Positions 44,011 to 53,045 of a stretch of 64,000 nucleotides of DNA are shown in pieces. The notes under the pieces are model-generated. The model did not search any database, was not told where the DNA came from, and saw nothing but the letters and a program-made list of their open reading frames with translations. The DNA is from Pseudomonadales bacterium (GTDB lineage Bacteria; Pseudomonadota; Gammaproteobacteria; Pseudomonadales; UBA7239): positions 67,481 through 131,480 of the forward strand of contig JAWLAB010000006.1 in the NCBI GenBank assembly GCA_041395665.1, in the 5' to 3' direction. The stretch's first letter is position 1. The number at the start of each line of letters is the position of its first letter. The position numbers were made by a program, and so were the translations under genes.

Positions 44011-47000
44011 ATGCTGGTTTTGCGTGGTGCGCCTGCTTTTTCTTCTTTTCGTCTCAATAAATGGCTGACGCGTTTGCGCGAAGTGGCTGCTGTGACGGAA
44101 TTGCACGCCGAGTTTGTGCATTTTGCGGATGTCTCGCAGATCTTAACGCCCGCTGAACAAGTCGTGTTAGAGCAATTGCTCGAATACGGCCCACGCCAAG
44201 CATCACTGTTCGAACCGCACGGGCAGTTGTTTTTGGTGGTGCCGCGCACTGGCACGATTTCTCCTTGGTCGAGCAAAGCAACCGACATCGCGCGCAACTG
44301 TGGATTGACAGCCGTGCGCCGTTTGGAGCGCGGTATCGCGTTTCGTGTGGGCGGCAGTTTTAGTGCAGAGCAAGTGAATGCGATAGCAGCGATTTTGCAT
44401 GACCGCATGACGGAATCTGTGCTGCACACTTTAGAAGAAGCGAGCACTTTGTTTGTGCAAGAGCAGCCTGCGCCATCGACCACGGTCGATATTCTCGGCG
44501 GTGGTCGTGATGCTTTGGTGTGCGCCAACCGCGAATTGGGTTTGGCCTTGGCAGATGATGAAATTGATTATCTGACGGAGAGTTTTGTCGCGCTGGGTCG
44601 CAATCCCGTTGATGTGGAATTGATGATGTTTGCGCAGGCGAACTCTGAACATTGTCGCCACAAAATTTTTAATGCCGATTGGTTGATTGACGGCGTCGCA
44701 CAAGAAAAATCGCTGTTCAAAATGATACGCAACACGAATGAATGCGCGGGCGACAATGTGTTGTCGGCGTATTCTGACAATGCAGCGGTTGTGAAAGGGC
44801 AGCGTGCGGGCAGATTTTTCCCCGACGCTAAAACGGGCGAATACGGCGCGCATCAAGAAGATGTGCATTTGTTGATGAAAGTTGAAACGCACAACCATCC
44901 CACAGCGATTGCGCCATTTTCTGGTGCAGGTACAGGTGCTGGTGGTGAAATTCGCGATGAAGGTGCAGTGGGTCGCGGTTCAAAACCTAAAGCGGGCTTA
45001 ACAGGATTTTCTGTTTCCAATTTGCTGATTCCCGACTACGAACAGCCGTGGGAAAAAAATGCGCAAGGCGAAAGTTACGGCAAGCCCGATCGCATTGTTT
45101 CTGCGCTAGATATCATGACGGAAGGGCCGTTGGGAGGCGCTGCTTTCAATAATGAATTCGGTCGCCCGAATTTGTGCGGTTATTTTCGCAGTTTTGAACT
45201 GCCTGCCGAATGTGCTGCGGGCAATGAAATATACGGTTATCACAAGCCGATTATGATTGCCGGTGGTTACGGCAATATTCGCGAAGAACATGTGGAGAAA
45301 AAACCGTTTGCTGCGGGCGCAAAATTGATTGTGCTCGGCGGACCTGCCATGCAGATCGGTTTGGGCGGTGGCGCGCTGCGTCTTCGATGGCATCTGGGCA
45401 GAGAAGCCGATTTAGATTTTTGCTTCGGTGCAGCGACAAACCCAGAAATTGAACGCCGTTGCCAAGAAGTGATAGACCGCTGTTGGCAGATGGGCGAAAA
45501 AAATCCAATTCAATTTATTCACGATGTCGGCGCGGGTGGTTTATCTAACGCGTTGCCAGAATTGGTGAAAGACGGTGGTACGGGCGGTGTATTTGATTTG
45601 CGCGCTGTGCCGAGTGATGAGCCGGGGATGAGCCCGCTTGCCATTTGGTGTAACGAAGCGCAGGAGCGCTATGTGCTCGCTGTGCGTGAAGAAGATTTAG
45701 CGCAGTTTGATGCGATTTGTGCGCGCGAGCGCTGTCCGTATGCGGTGGTTGGTACAGCCACCGAAGAAAAACATTTGCGTGTGGATGATGCGCATTTCAA
45801 CAACGCGCCTGTTGATTTGCCGATGTCACTGCTTTTCGGCAAGCCGCCTAAAATGACGCGCAGTATTGAGCGAAAAACAGTCACGCAACCAGCGTTGGAT
45901 TACAGCAAGATTAAGTTGCGTGAAGCGGCAGAGCGTGTATTGCAGTTGCCGTCTGTCGCCTCGAAAAACTTTTTGATCACGATTGGTGATCGTTCAGTAA
46001 CAGGCATGGTCGCACGCGACCAAATGGTTGGTCCGTGGCAAATGCCTGTTGCCGATTGCGCAGTAACAACGGTTGCCTATGACACTTATGCCGGCGAAGC
46101 CATGTCGATGGGCGAACGCACGCCAGCGGCGTTAATTTCTGCGCCAGCTTCCGCGCGTTTGGCGATTGCCGAAGCAATCACCAATATCGCTGCTACGCGC
46201 ATCGAAAAATTATCCGATGTAAAACTGTCGGCCAACTGGATGTGTGCAGCCGGTCATCCCGGTGAAGATGAAAAATTGTTTGATGCCGTGCGCACCGTGG
46301 GTATGGAAGTTTGTCCAGCGTTGGGTATCACCGTGCCGGTGGGTAAAGATTCCATGTCGATGCGCACGCGTTGGCAAGAAAATGGCGCAGAAAAATCGGT
46401 GACAGCGCCGATGTCTTTAATTATTTCTGCCTTCGCGCCAGTGTTGGATGTGCGCAAAACCGTGACGCCGCAGTTGCGCACGGATAAAGGTGACAGCGCA
46501 TTATTTTTACTTGATTTAGGCAATGGCAAAAATCGTTTAGGTGCTTCGGCTTTCGCGCAAGTCTTTAGACAAGTGGGCAATGAAGCACCGGATCTCGATC
46601 AGCCGCAGCAATTGGCTCAATTTTTTGCTTTCATACAAGACGCTTTGCAGAAAAATCTTTTATTGGCGTATCACGATCGCTCGGACGGCGGTTTGTGGGC
46701 AACCGTCGCGGAAATGGCGTTTGCGGGGCATTGCGGTGTGGATTTCGCGCTGAATGATTTAGGCGATGATCCATTGGCTGCGTTGTTTGCCGAAGAATTA
46801 GGTGCTGTGCTGCAAGTGTCGTTGGATGATATTGCTGCGCTGCAACAGTTGGTAGAAAACCATCAGCTGTCTGCTTGTTTGCATCGCATCGGTTTTATCA
46901 ACGGTGATGATTATTTGCGTGTGCTTGATGGCAGCAACACTGTGTTAGAAATGTCGCGCCGCGATGCGCTGGCGTTGTGGTGGGAAACTAGCTATCGCAT

Positions 47001-47913
47001 TCAAGCACTGCGTGATAATCCTGTTTGTGCTGAACAAGAAAAACAAACGGTGTTGGATAACAACAATCCAGGTTTGTCGGTATCGCTCACTTACGATCAA
47101 AACCACAATGTTGCCGCGCCGATGATTGCCAGCGGCGTGCGTCCGCGTGTAGCGATTTTGCGTGAGCAGGGCGTGAACGGTCAGGTGGAAATGGCGGCAG
47201 CATTTGATCGCGCTGGTTTTGCTGCCGTCGATGTGCACATGAGCGATTTGTTATCCGGTCGCGTCGATCTAAAAGACTTCAAAGGCTTTGCCGCTTGCGG
47301 CGGTTTTTCTTATGGCGATGTGCTCGGTGCGGGTGGTGGTTGGGCAAAAAGTATTTTGTTCAACACGCGTGTGCGTGACATGTTTGAACAGTTTTTCCAT
47401 CGCGATGATGTGTTCAGTCTTGGTGTGTGCAACGGTTGCCAGATGGTGTCGCATCTCAAAGATTTAATTCCAGGTGCTACACATTGGCCGCGCTTTGTGC
47501 GCAATACCAGTGAACAATTTGAAGCGCGTTTAGTGATGGTGGAAGTGGAGCATTCGCCTTCTATTTTGTTATCGGGCATGGCGGGTTCGCGTATGCCGAT
47601 TATCGTTGCACACGGTGAAGGTCGCGCCGAGTTTGCTGATGTCACTGCGTTAAAAGATTTGGATAGTAGCGGGCAAGTAGCGATGCGTTATATCGACAAC
47701 TACGGTCACATGACGGAAAACTTTCCGGCCAATCCCAATGGCTCGCCGTTGGGAATTACAGCCATTACCAATGACGACGGTAGACACACCATCATGATGC
47801 CGCACCCAGAGCGCGTGATTCGCGCCGTGCAACATTCGTGGCATCCAGACGGTTGGCAAGACAACGGTTCGTGGATGCGTTTGTTCAGCAACGCGCGGTA
47901 TTGGTTGGGATAA
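44011..47913 (+). CDS. purL: Phosphoribosylformylglycinamidine synthase (single-chain PurL)
   Basis: The 1300-residue enzyme makes FGAM from FGAR, ATP and glutamine in purine synthesis. It starts MLVLRGAPAFSSFRLNKW, as E. coli PurL does. It has the N-terminal PurS-like domain, the ATP-binding halves (MKVETHNHPTAIAPFSGAGT; VPVGKDSMSMRTRW) and a C-terminal glutaminase with the nucleophile Cys in GVCNGCQMVSHL and the His-Glu pair in MPHPERVIRAVQHSWHP. The ATG at 44011 is chosen for its GAGG site and homologous start; the upstream in-frame TTG at 43987 is weaker. It is intact. Confidence 0.97.
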   Translation: MLVLRGAPAFSSFRLNKWLTRLREVAAVTELHAEFVHFADVSQILTPAEQVVLEQLLEYGPRQASLFEPHGQLFLVVPRTGTISPWSSKATDIARNCGLTAVRRLERGIAFRVGGSFSAEQVNAIAAILHDRMTESVLHTLEEASTLFVQEQPAPSTTVDILGGGRDALVCANRELGLALADDEIDYLTESFVALGRNPVDVELMMFAQANSEHCRHKIFNADWLIDGVAQEKSLFKMIRNTNECAGDNVLSAYSDNAAVVKGQRAGRFFPDAKTGEYGAHQEDVHLLMKVETHNHPTAIAPFSGAGTGAGGEIRDEGAVGRGSKPKAGLTGFSVSNLLIPDYEQPWEKNAQGESYGKPDRIVSALDIMTEGPLGGAAFNNEFGRPNLCGYFRSFELPAECAAGNEIYGYHKPIMIAGGYGNIREEHVEKKPFAAGAKLIVLGGPAMQIGLGGGALRLRWHLGREADLDFCFGAATNPEIERRCQEVIDRCWQMGEKNPIQFIHDVGAGGLSNALPELVKDGGTGGVFDLRAVPSDEPGMSPLAIWCNEAQERYVLAVREEDLAQFDAICARERCPYAVVGTATEEKHLRVDDAHFNNAPVDLPMSLLFGKPPKMTRSIERKTVTQPALDYSKIKLREAAERVLQLPSVASKNFLITIGDRSVTGMVARDQMVGPWQMPVADCAVTTVAYDTYAGEAMSMGERTPAALISAPASARLAIAEAITNIAATRIEKLSDVKLSANWMCAAGHPGEDEKLFDAVRTVGMEVCPALGITVPVGKDSMSMRTRWQENGAEKSVTAPMSLIISAFAPVLDVRKTVTPQLRTDKGDSALFLLDLGNGKNRLGASAFAQVFRQVGNEAPDLDQPQQLAQFFAFIQDALQKNLLLAYHDRSDGGLWATVAEMAFAGHCGVDFALNDLGDDPLAALFAEELGAVLQVSLDDIAALQQLVENHQLSACLHRIGFINGDDYLRVLDGSNTVLEMSRRDALALWWETSYRIQALRDNPVCAEQEKQTVLDNNNPGLSVSLTYDQNHNVAAPMIASGVRPRVAILREQGVNGQVEMAAAFDRAGFAAVDVHMSDLLSGRVDLKDFKGFAACGGFSYGDVLGAGGGWAKSILFNTRVRDMFEQFFHRDDVFSLGVCNGCQMVSHLKDLIPGATHWPRFVRNTSEQFEARLVMVEVEHSPSILLSGMAGSRMPIIVAHGEGRAEFADVTALKDLDSSGQVAMRYIDNYGHMTENFPANPNGSPLGITAITNDDGRHTIMMPHPERVIRAVQHSWHPDGWQDNGSWMRLFSNARYWLG

Positions 47914-47940
47914 TTTTTTGCGTAGTAAATAGGGATTTTT

Positions 47941-48612
47941 ATGATGGCAAAGGAATTAATTAACATTTTAATCGTTGACGATCACGACCTCGTGCGTGTG
48001 GGTTTGCGACATATGCTGGACAGCGTGGAAGATTTTTCCGTTGTCGGTGAAGCGTCTAGCGGTGAAGATGGGCTAGAAAAAGCAGAATTATTAAAGCCGC
48101 ATGTGGTGTTGATGGATGTGCGTATGCCGGGGATTGGCGGTATAGAAGCCACACAGCGCATGCAGCGCCGCGCTCCTGAATCTAAAGTGGTTGTCATTAC
48201 TGCGTGTGCGGATGATCCGTTTCCTGATTTGTTGTTGGAAGCCGGTGCGCGCGGTTTTGTCACCAAAGACAGCGGCATGGATGAATTGGTCTTAGCAATT
48301 CGTGAAGTGCATGCCGATCAACATTATGTCTGCCGCAAAATTGCGCAAGAGTTGGCATTAAAACCTTTGCGTAAACGCAATAGCGGACATCATTCACCGT
48401 TTGATGATTTATCGGAGCGCGAGTTGCAAGTGGCCTTGATGATCGTCGGCTGCCAAAGCGCACAAGATATTGCCGATCAACTCAATGTCAGCCCGAAAAC
48501 AGTGAATACTTATCGTTATCGCATGTTTGAAAAACTGGGTGTGGAAAATGATGTCGGTTTGACACTGTTGGCACTGCGTCACAAATTGTTTGTGCCCGAT
48601 GGCGATGCTTAA
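47941..48612 (+). CDS. uvrY: Response regulator GacA/UvrY
   Basis: The 223-residue regulator has a receiver domain with DDHDLVRVGLRHML at the start, the phosphoacceptor Asp59 in VVLMDVRMPGIGGIEATQRM, and a LuxR-type helix-turn-helix (about residues 150-205; LSERELQVALMIVGCQSAQD, NVSPKTVNTYRYRMFEKL). The sequence and its position directly before uvrC identify GacA/UvrY, the partner of the GacS/BarA kinase, which activates CsrA-sequestering small RNAs. The kinase is not in this window. It has a good ATG and lies 17 bases upstream of uvrC. Confidence 0.94.
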   Translation: MMAKELINILIVDDHDLVRVGLRHMLDSVEDFSVVGEASSGEDGLEKAELLKPHVVLMDVRMPGIGGIEATQRMQRRAPESKVVVITACADDPFPDLLLEAGARGFVTKDSGMDELVLAIREVHADQHYVCRKIAQELALKPLRKRNSGHHSPFDDLSERELQVALMIVGCQSAQDIADQLNVSPKTVNTYRYRMFEKLGVENDVGLTLLALRHKLFVPDGDA

Positions 48613-48629
48613 TTTTTTAGAGCTTGCGC

Positions 48630-50465
48630 ATGGCGTTTGATAGTCAGTCATTTCTGGCTTCTGTCACTAGCCATCCTGGTGTTTACCAGATGTACGGCGT
48701 TAAAATGCAGGGCGAAGCAGAGTCGCTACTGTATGTCGGTAAAGCCGGCAATCTTAAAAAAAGACTTTCCAGTTATTTTCGCACTAGTGGTTTAGGTCCT
48801 AAAACACAGGCGTTGGTTTCGCGTATCGCACGCATTGAATTGACGGTAACGAGCAGTGAAACTGAAGCGTTGATACTCGAACAGAATCTGATTAAAGCGC
48901 ATCACCCGCCGTATAACATTTTATTGCGCGATGACAAATCCTACCCGTATATTTTTTTGAGCGAAGGTGAAACCTATCCGCGCTTGTCTTTTCATCGCGG
49001 CGCAAAACAGAAGAAAGGCCGCTACTTTGGCCCGTTTCCTAACAGCGGCGCAGTGCGTGAGAGTCTCAATTTTTTGCAGAAGTTTTCGCGTGTGCGCCAG
49101 TGTGAAGATTCGTTCTTTCGCAACCGCAGCCGTCCGTGTTTGCAGTATCAAATTCATCGCTGTTCTGGTTCTTGCGTGGGTTTGATTTCGCCTGAACAGT
49201 ACGCCAAAGATGTGGAAACCACTGCGCTGTTTTTGACAGGGCAAGAACAGCGCGTGATGGAAATACTGGCAAGCGATATGGAAAGTGCAGCAGAGGCGTT
49301 GCACTTTGAGCGCGCAGCCGAGTTGCGCGACCGCATTGCCAGTTTGCGCAGCGTGCAAGAGCAGCAAGCGGTGGAGCAGGGCGCGGCGATCAATGCCGAT
49401 ATTTTTGCCTGTGCACAGCAAGCGGGCGCAGTGTGTGTGCAAGTGCTGTTTGTGCGACAAGGGCGCATTCTCGGCAGCCGCAGTTATTTTCCCTCTTTAT
49501 CGGTGGAAGAAGAAACAGCGCAAGTGTTGGAGAGTTTTGTCGCGCAATTTTATTTGGGTGCAGAGCGTGAGATTCCTGCGGAAGTGATTTTGTCGATAGC
49601 GGCTGCAGGAGAACACGCGGCTTTGCAGGCGGCGTTAACAGCGCGCGCCCATCGCAAAGTGTTGGTGAGTACCAGTGTGCGCACGCATCGTCAACAGTGG
49701 CTCACGATAGCGAGCAAAGCGGCACAAGAAAATTTATTGCAAAAATTAGCGAGCAAACAAAATATCGAAGCGCGTTTTGAAGCGCTGCGCGAGGTGTTGG
49801 GTTTGGATGCCGTGCCAGAGCGTATTGAATGTTTCGATATCAGTCATTCTTCTGGCGAAGCGACGGTGGCTTCTTGCGTGGTGTTTGATCGCCAAGGCGC
49901 ACGCAAAAGTGATTATCGACGTTTCAACATTGAAGGTATTACCGCAGGTGATGATTACGCCGCGATGAAACAAGCGTTGACGCGCCGCTATCGCCGCTTA
50001 AAAGAAAATGACGGCGTGCTGCCTGATATTTTGTTGATCGACGGCGGCAAAGGTCAGCTCACGCAAGCCGTTGAAGTAATAGAAGAATTGCAAATTGCCG
50101 GCATGTTGCTGGTGGGTGTCGCCAAAGGCGCAACGCGCAAAGCGGGATTTGAACAATTGTTTGTGCACGGTGAATCGGTAGCGCGCATCCCGCCGGCTGA
50201 TTCACCGGCGTTGCATTTGATTCAACAAGTGCGCGATGAGGCACATCGTTTTGCTGTTGCAGGCCACACCACGCGGCGCGATAAAAAACGCACCGCTTCA
50301 CCCTTGGAAGGTATTGCGGGTGTTGGGCCGACGCGCCGTCGTGCGTTGTTGCGACATTTTGGCGGCTTGCAAGAAATTATTCGCGCGAGTGCTGATGATA
50401 TTGCGCGCGTGCATGGCATTAGCCGTGAATTAGCTGATACGATTCACGCGCATTTACATTCGTAA
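48630..50465 (+). CDS. uvrC: Excinuclease ABC subunit C
   Basis: The 611-residue nuclease has an N-terminal GIY-YIG domain (HPGVYQMYG; SLLYVGKAGNLKKRLSSYF), a Cys-rich region (CLQYQIHRCSGSCVG), a UVR motif (about 205-240; MESAAEALHFERAAELRDRI), the RNase H-like C-terminal nuclease (IECFDISHSSGEATVASCVV and LIDGGKGQL) and a helix-hairpin-helix end (GIAGVGPTRRRALLRHFGG). It makes both incisions in nucleotide excision repair after UvrAB finds the lesion. The ATG at 48630 gives the conventional start; a TTG two codons earlier is unnecessary. It follows uvrY as in most gammaproteobacteria. Confidence 0.97.
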   Translation: MAFDSQSFLASVTSHPGVYQMYGVKMQGEAESLLYVGKAGNLKKRLSSYFRTSGLGPKTQALVSRIARIELTVTSSETEALILEQNLIKAHHPPYNILLRDDKSYPYIFLSEGETYPRLSFHRGAKQKKGRYFGPFPNSGAVRESLNFLQKFSRVRQCEDSFFRNRSRPCLQYQIHRCSGSCVGLISPEQYAKDVETTALFLTGQEQRVMEILASDMESAAEALHFERAAELRDRIASLRSVQEQQAVEQGAAINADIFACAQQAGAVCVQVLFVRQGRILGSRSYFPSLSVEEETAQVLESFVAQFYLGAEREIPAEVILSIAAAGEHAALQAALTARAHRKVLVSTSVRTHRQQWLTIASKAAQENLLQKLASKQNIEARFEALREVLGLDAVPERIECFDISHSSGEATVASCVVFDRQGARKSDYRRFNIEGITAGDDYAAMKQALTRRYRRLKENDGVLPDILLIDGGKGQLTQAVEVIEELQIAGMLLVGVAKGATRKAGFEQLFVHGESVARIPPADSPALHLIQQVRDEAHRFAVAGHTTRRDKKRTASPLEGIAGVGPTRRRALLRHFGGLQEIIRASADDIARVHGISRELADTIHAHLHS

Positions 50466-50497
50466 AACTATTGATCTAAAAATACAGAGGAAACGGC

Positions 50498-51400
50498 ATG
50501 AAATACTGGGTCTCACTGGTCAACACCACGGAAGTGGATCAATTTGTTGCCATCGCACAGAAAGCGGAAGAATTGGGTTTTGAAGGGATTACCGTGCCAG
50601 ATCACCTCGTGTATCCCACAAAAATTGAAACGCCGTACCCGTACACACCAGACGGCAAAGTATGGTGGCCAAAAACCAATCCGTGGATGGATCCGTGGGT
50701 GACGCTAACTGCTTTGGGCGTTGCCACTAAAACACTGCGCTTGGCGACCAATATTTATTTGGCAGCACTGCGCGACCCTTTCACGGTGGCGCGTGCCACT
50801 GCAGCGGCGGCTATCCTCACCAATAATCGCGTGGCTTGCGGTGTGTCTGCCGGTTGGATCAAAGAAGAGTTTGATTTGATGGGCATTGATTTTTCCGCGC
50901 GCGGTCGTCGTTTGGATGAAGTGATCGCCTGCGTACAGCAGTTGCACAGTGGCGAAGTGGTTTCACATCACGGCGAATTTTTTCACTACGATGAAGTGAT
51001 TCATTCACCCGTGCCGACACAAAAAATGCCCGTGTGGGTGGGTGGTGCCAGCAAAGCGGCATTTCAACGCGCGGCTAATAATGACGGTTGGTTGGGTGTG
51101 CCATCAAAGAACAAACGCTTGGCAGAGATCGTCAATATTTTGATGGAGCTGCGCAAAGCGAACGGAAAATACGGTCAGCCGTTTGATGTCGTGTTGAGCC
51201 CGATGGAATTGATGACCAAAGAGTTTTTGGATTCGCTCGACCCAGCAGCGACTTATCATTCCAGTGTGTTGCCGTGGACGCCGTCACCTTGGGGGCGCGC
51301 ATTTTGGGTGGAAGAGGGCGAAGATCATCGCGAACTCGCAGTGAAATTCCGCGCGATGGAGCGTTTCAAAGCTATGATGCAGCAAGTGGGCGTGTGGTGA
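50498..51400 (+). CDS. LLM-class F420-dependent oxidoreductase-like protein
   Basis: The 300-residue protein is a luciferase-like (TIM-barrel) oxidoreductase, with LGFEGITVPDHLVYP, LRLATNIYLAALRDPFTVAR, ACGVSAGWIKEEFDLMGIDF and MPVWVGGASKAAFQRAANND. The pattern fits the LLM family usually annotated as F420-dependent and abundant in actinobacteria, but FMN is also used by members. AGAGG precedes the ATG. It sits between uvrC and pgsA, which are neighbours in many relatives, so it looks like an insertion in a conserved gene pair. No F420 biosynthesis gene is in the window. The substrate is unknown. Confidence 0.85.
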   Translation: MKYWVSLVNTTEVDQFVAIAQKAEELGFEGITVPDHLVYPTKIETPYPYTPDGKVWWPKTNPWMDPWVTLTALGVATKTLRLATNIYLAALRDPFTVARATAAAAILTNNRVACGVSAGWIKEEFDLMGIDFSARGRRLDEVIACVQQLHSGEVVSHHGEFFHYDEVIHSPVPTQKMPVWVGGASKAAFQRAANNDGWLGVPSKNKRLAEIVNILMELRKANGKYGQPFDVVLSPMELMTKEFLDSLDPAATYHSSVLPWTPSPWGRAFWVEEGEDHRELAVKFRAMERFKAMMQQVGVW

Positions 51401-51426
51401 GCTTGCGAATACCGTAGAATCGAGCC

Positions 51427-51987
51427 ATGAACTTACCCAACCTCCTATCGCTGCTGCGCATCCTGCTCATTCCGCTGTTTGTGTTGCTGTTTTATATGCC
51501 GATGCAATGGACGAACTTGCTGTGTGCATTTGTTTTTGGTTTGGCGTGCGCAACAGATTGGTTGGACGGTTATCTCGCGCGCAAATGGAATCAAACCACA
51601 CCTTTCGGTGCGTTTATTGATCCGGTAGCCGATAAATTGATGGTGGTGGTGGCGCTGGTTTTATTGGTCAATCGTTATCCGCATATTTGGTTTGTGTTGC
51701 CAACGATTGTGATTATTTGCCGCGAAATTGTGGTGTCTGCACTGCGTGAATGGATGGCGGAATTGGGCAAACGCGCGAGTGTCGCCGTGTCTTATGTCGG
51801 AAAAGTGAAAACGGCGATGCAGATGGTGGCGCTATTGTTACTACTGGGTGCTTATAAAGATGCTAGTTGGATTGCGATTGCAGGTATTGCTTGTTTGTAT
51901 ATTGCTGCAGCGTTGACGCTGTGGTCCATGCTGGCCTACCTGAAAGCGGCGTGGCCAGATTTACAACAAGGTATGGACAAGCGCTGA
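51427..51987 (+). CDS. pgsA: CDP-diacylglycerol-glycerol-3-phosphate 3-phosphatidyltransferase
   Basis: The 186-residue inner membrane enzyme makes phosphatidylglycerophosphate, the precursor of phosphatidylglycerol and cardiolipin. It begins MNLPNLLSLLRILLIPLF and carries the CDP-alcohol phosphotransferase motif DGYLARKWNQTTPFGAFIDP with the following Asp of DPVADK complete (about residues 40-65). About four to six membrane segments are present. It lies 26 bases after the LLM gene and is convergent with the DUF4870 gene, with only 2 bases between. Confidence 0.94.
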   Translation: MNLPNLLSLLRILLIPLFVLLFYMPMQWTNLLCAFVFGLACATDWLDGYLARKWNQTTPFGAFIDPVADKLMVVVALVLLVNRYPHIWFVLPTIVIICREIVVSALREWMAELGKRASVAVSYVGKVKTAMQMVALLLLLGAYKDASWIAIAGIACLYIAAALTLWSMLAYLKAAWPDLQQGMDKR

Positions 51988-51989
51988 GT

Positions 51990-52376
51990 TTATTTGATTA
52001 AACGCAACGCAAACGGTACACGAAACGGTTTGCCATCCGATGTGGCAACAGCGCCCATCACGCAGAACACTAAATTGCATAACCATGCAGCAATGACTAC
52101 TAAAAATCCTACCAAAATTAATGTCAGTATTTTTCCGGCAATCAAAATCAAAATAAAAGTAATACCCCAGTTCAATGACTCTTTGGCCTGATCTTGCACA
52201 TAAGCATCATCTTTTTTAATGAGATAAAAAATTAGCCCCGGAATAAATGTAAACAGGACACTGCCTAGCCAGCAAAGCAGCGCAAGATTTTTGCTGTCTT
52301 GTGATGGTGGAGTGGCGTTGTCAGCGCTAGCAGTGGGCTCGTTAACGACGGGTGTGTTGTCTGGGGTCTGTTCCAT
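51990..52376 (-). CDS. DUF4870 membrane protein
   Basis: The 128-residue protein has an N-terminal acidic and polar tail (about 35 residues) followed by three to four hydrophobic segments: LALLCWLGSVLFTFIPGLIF, then the signature QDQAKESLNWGITFILILIA, and a third ending with VFCVMGAVATSDGKPFR. This is the Tic20-like DUF4870 family, small membrane proteins of unknown function. The ATG at 52376 is chosen because GGAG lies about 10 bases upstream and the conserved part begins later; a TTG 11 codons earlier is unlikely. It lies 33 bases downstream of a helical hypothetical gene on the same strand. Confidence 0.82.
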   Translation of the reverse strand: MEQTPDNTPVVNEPTASADNATPPSQDSKNLALLCWLGSVLFTFIPGLIFYLIKKDDAYVQDQAKESLNWGITFILILIAGKILTLILVGFLVVIAAWLCNLVFCVMGAVATSDGKPFRVPFALRLIK

Positions 52377-52409
52377 GTGTCTGTACTCCAAGTAAAGATA
52401 ACAGGGCAA

Positions 52410-52931
52410 TTATGCGCTACTTTTTTCCGCATAACGCTGATAGCCAGCGGCGAGTATGCCAATGGCTTCTTCCATGTCATCCGTTTTATCGGCAATGCTC
52501 ATCAACAGTGAAGCGTTGGATTCATACACGGTTTCGCGCAACAAACCTTTGCCGCGCGCGCGATCAAAAACTGGCAGTAAGCCGATAATGTTTTGTCGAA
52601 TAATGCCCATTTCTAGCGGGTGGCGCGTGCCATTTCGTAGCAGCAAATAAATGTGCAGCATGAAGGTGTACATCAGCGTTTCTTCTACGCTATTGCCCGA
52701 AGCCAGCGCGTGTATCGCTTGCTGCATGATGCTGCGATCCGCTAACACTTCCATCTTCACCATTTCATTGGCGAGCGCGATATAGCCGGGCAATTGTGCC
52801 TTCACTGCCTCGTACTGCGTTTCATCCAGCGAGGTTTTGGCGGCGACTAAATAGCCAATCAATAATTGCTGTAAATGGGCGGGGGATGCGCTGTTCGTCA
52901 TAAGGATTTCGTGCGGTGGTTTTTCTGCCAT
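52410..52931 (-). CDS. Helical protein of unknown function
   Basis: The 173-residue protein is mostly alpha-helical and soluble in appearance, with no membrane segment or motif that I recognise. Conserved-looking stretches are HLQQLLIGYLVAAKTSLDET and EMGIIRQNIIGLLPVFDRAR. An internal ATG at 52901 (start MTNSASPAHLQ) might be the true start because the first ten residues are of low conservation character and neither start has a good ribosome site. The gene is divergent from recC and upstream of the DUF4870 gene. Its function is unknown. Confidence 0.6.
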   Translation of the reverse strand: MAEKPPHEILMTNSASPAHLQQLLIGYLVAAKTSLDETQYEAVKAQLPGYIALANEMVKMEVLADRSIMQQAIHALASGNSVEETLMYTFMLHIYLLLRNGTRHPLEMGIIRQNIIGLLPVFDRARGKGLLRETVYESNASLLMSIADKTDDMEEAIGILAAGYQRYAEKSSA

Positions 52932-53045
52932 GATACAGGGATGATGATGGGTTGCCTATTGTTCATACGACACAAGATGTCGTATGGCTGTGTCATCATG
53001 ATTTTGCTAAAAGTAGTTTCAATTAAAAACAAAGAAGGATTTGCA

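Noticed and set aside
50466..52410. tRNA genes after uvrC-pgsA, common in Pseudomonas
   Set aside because: No cloverleaf or T-loop (GTTCRA) sequence was recognised; the region is filled by protein genes.
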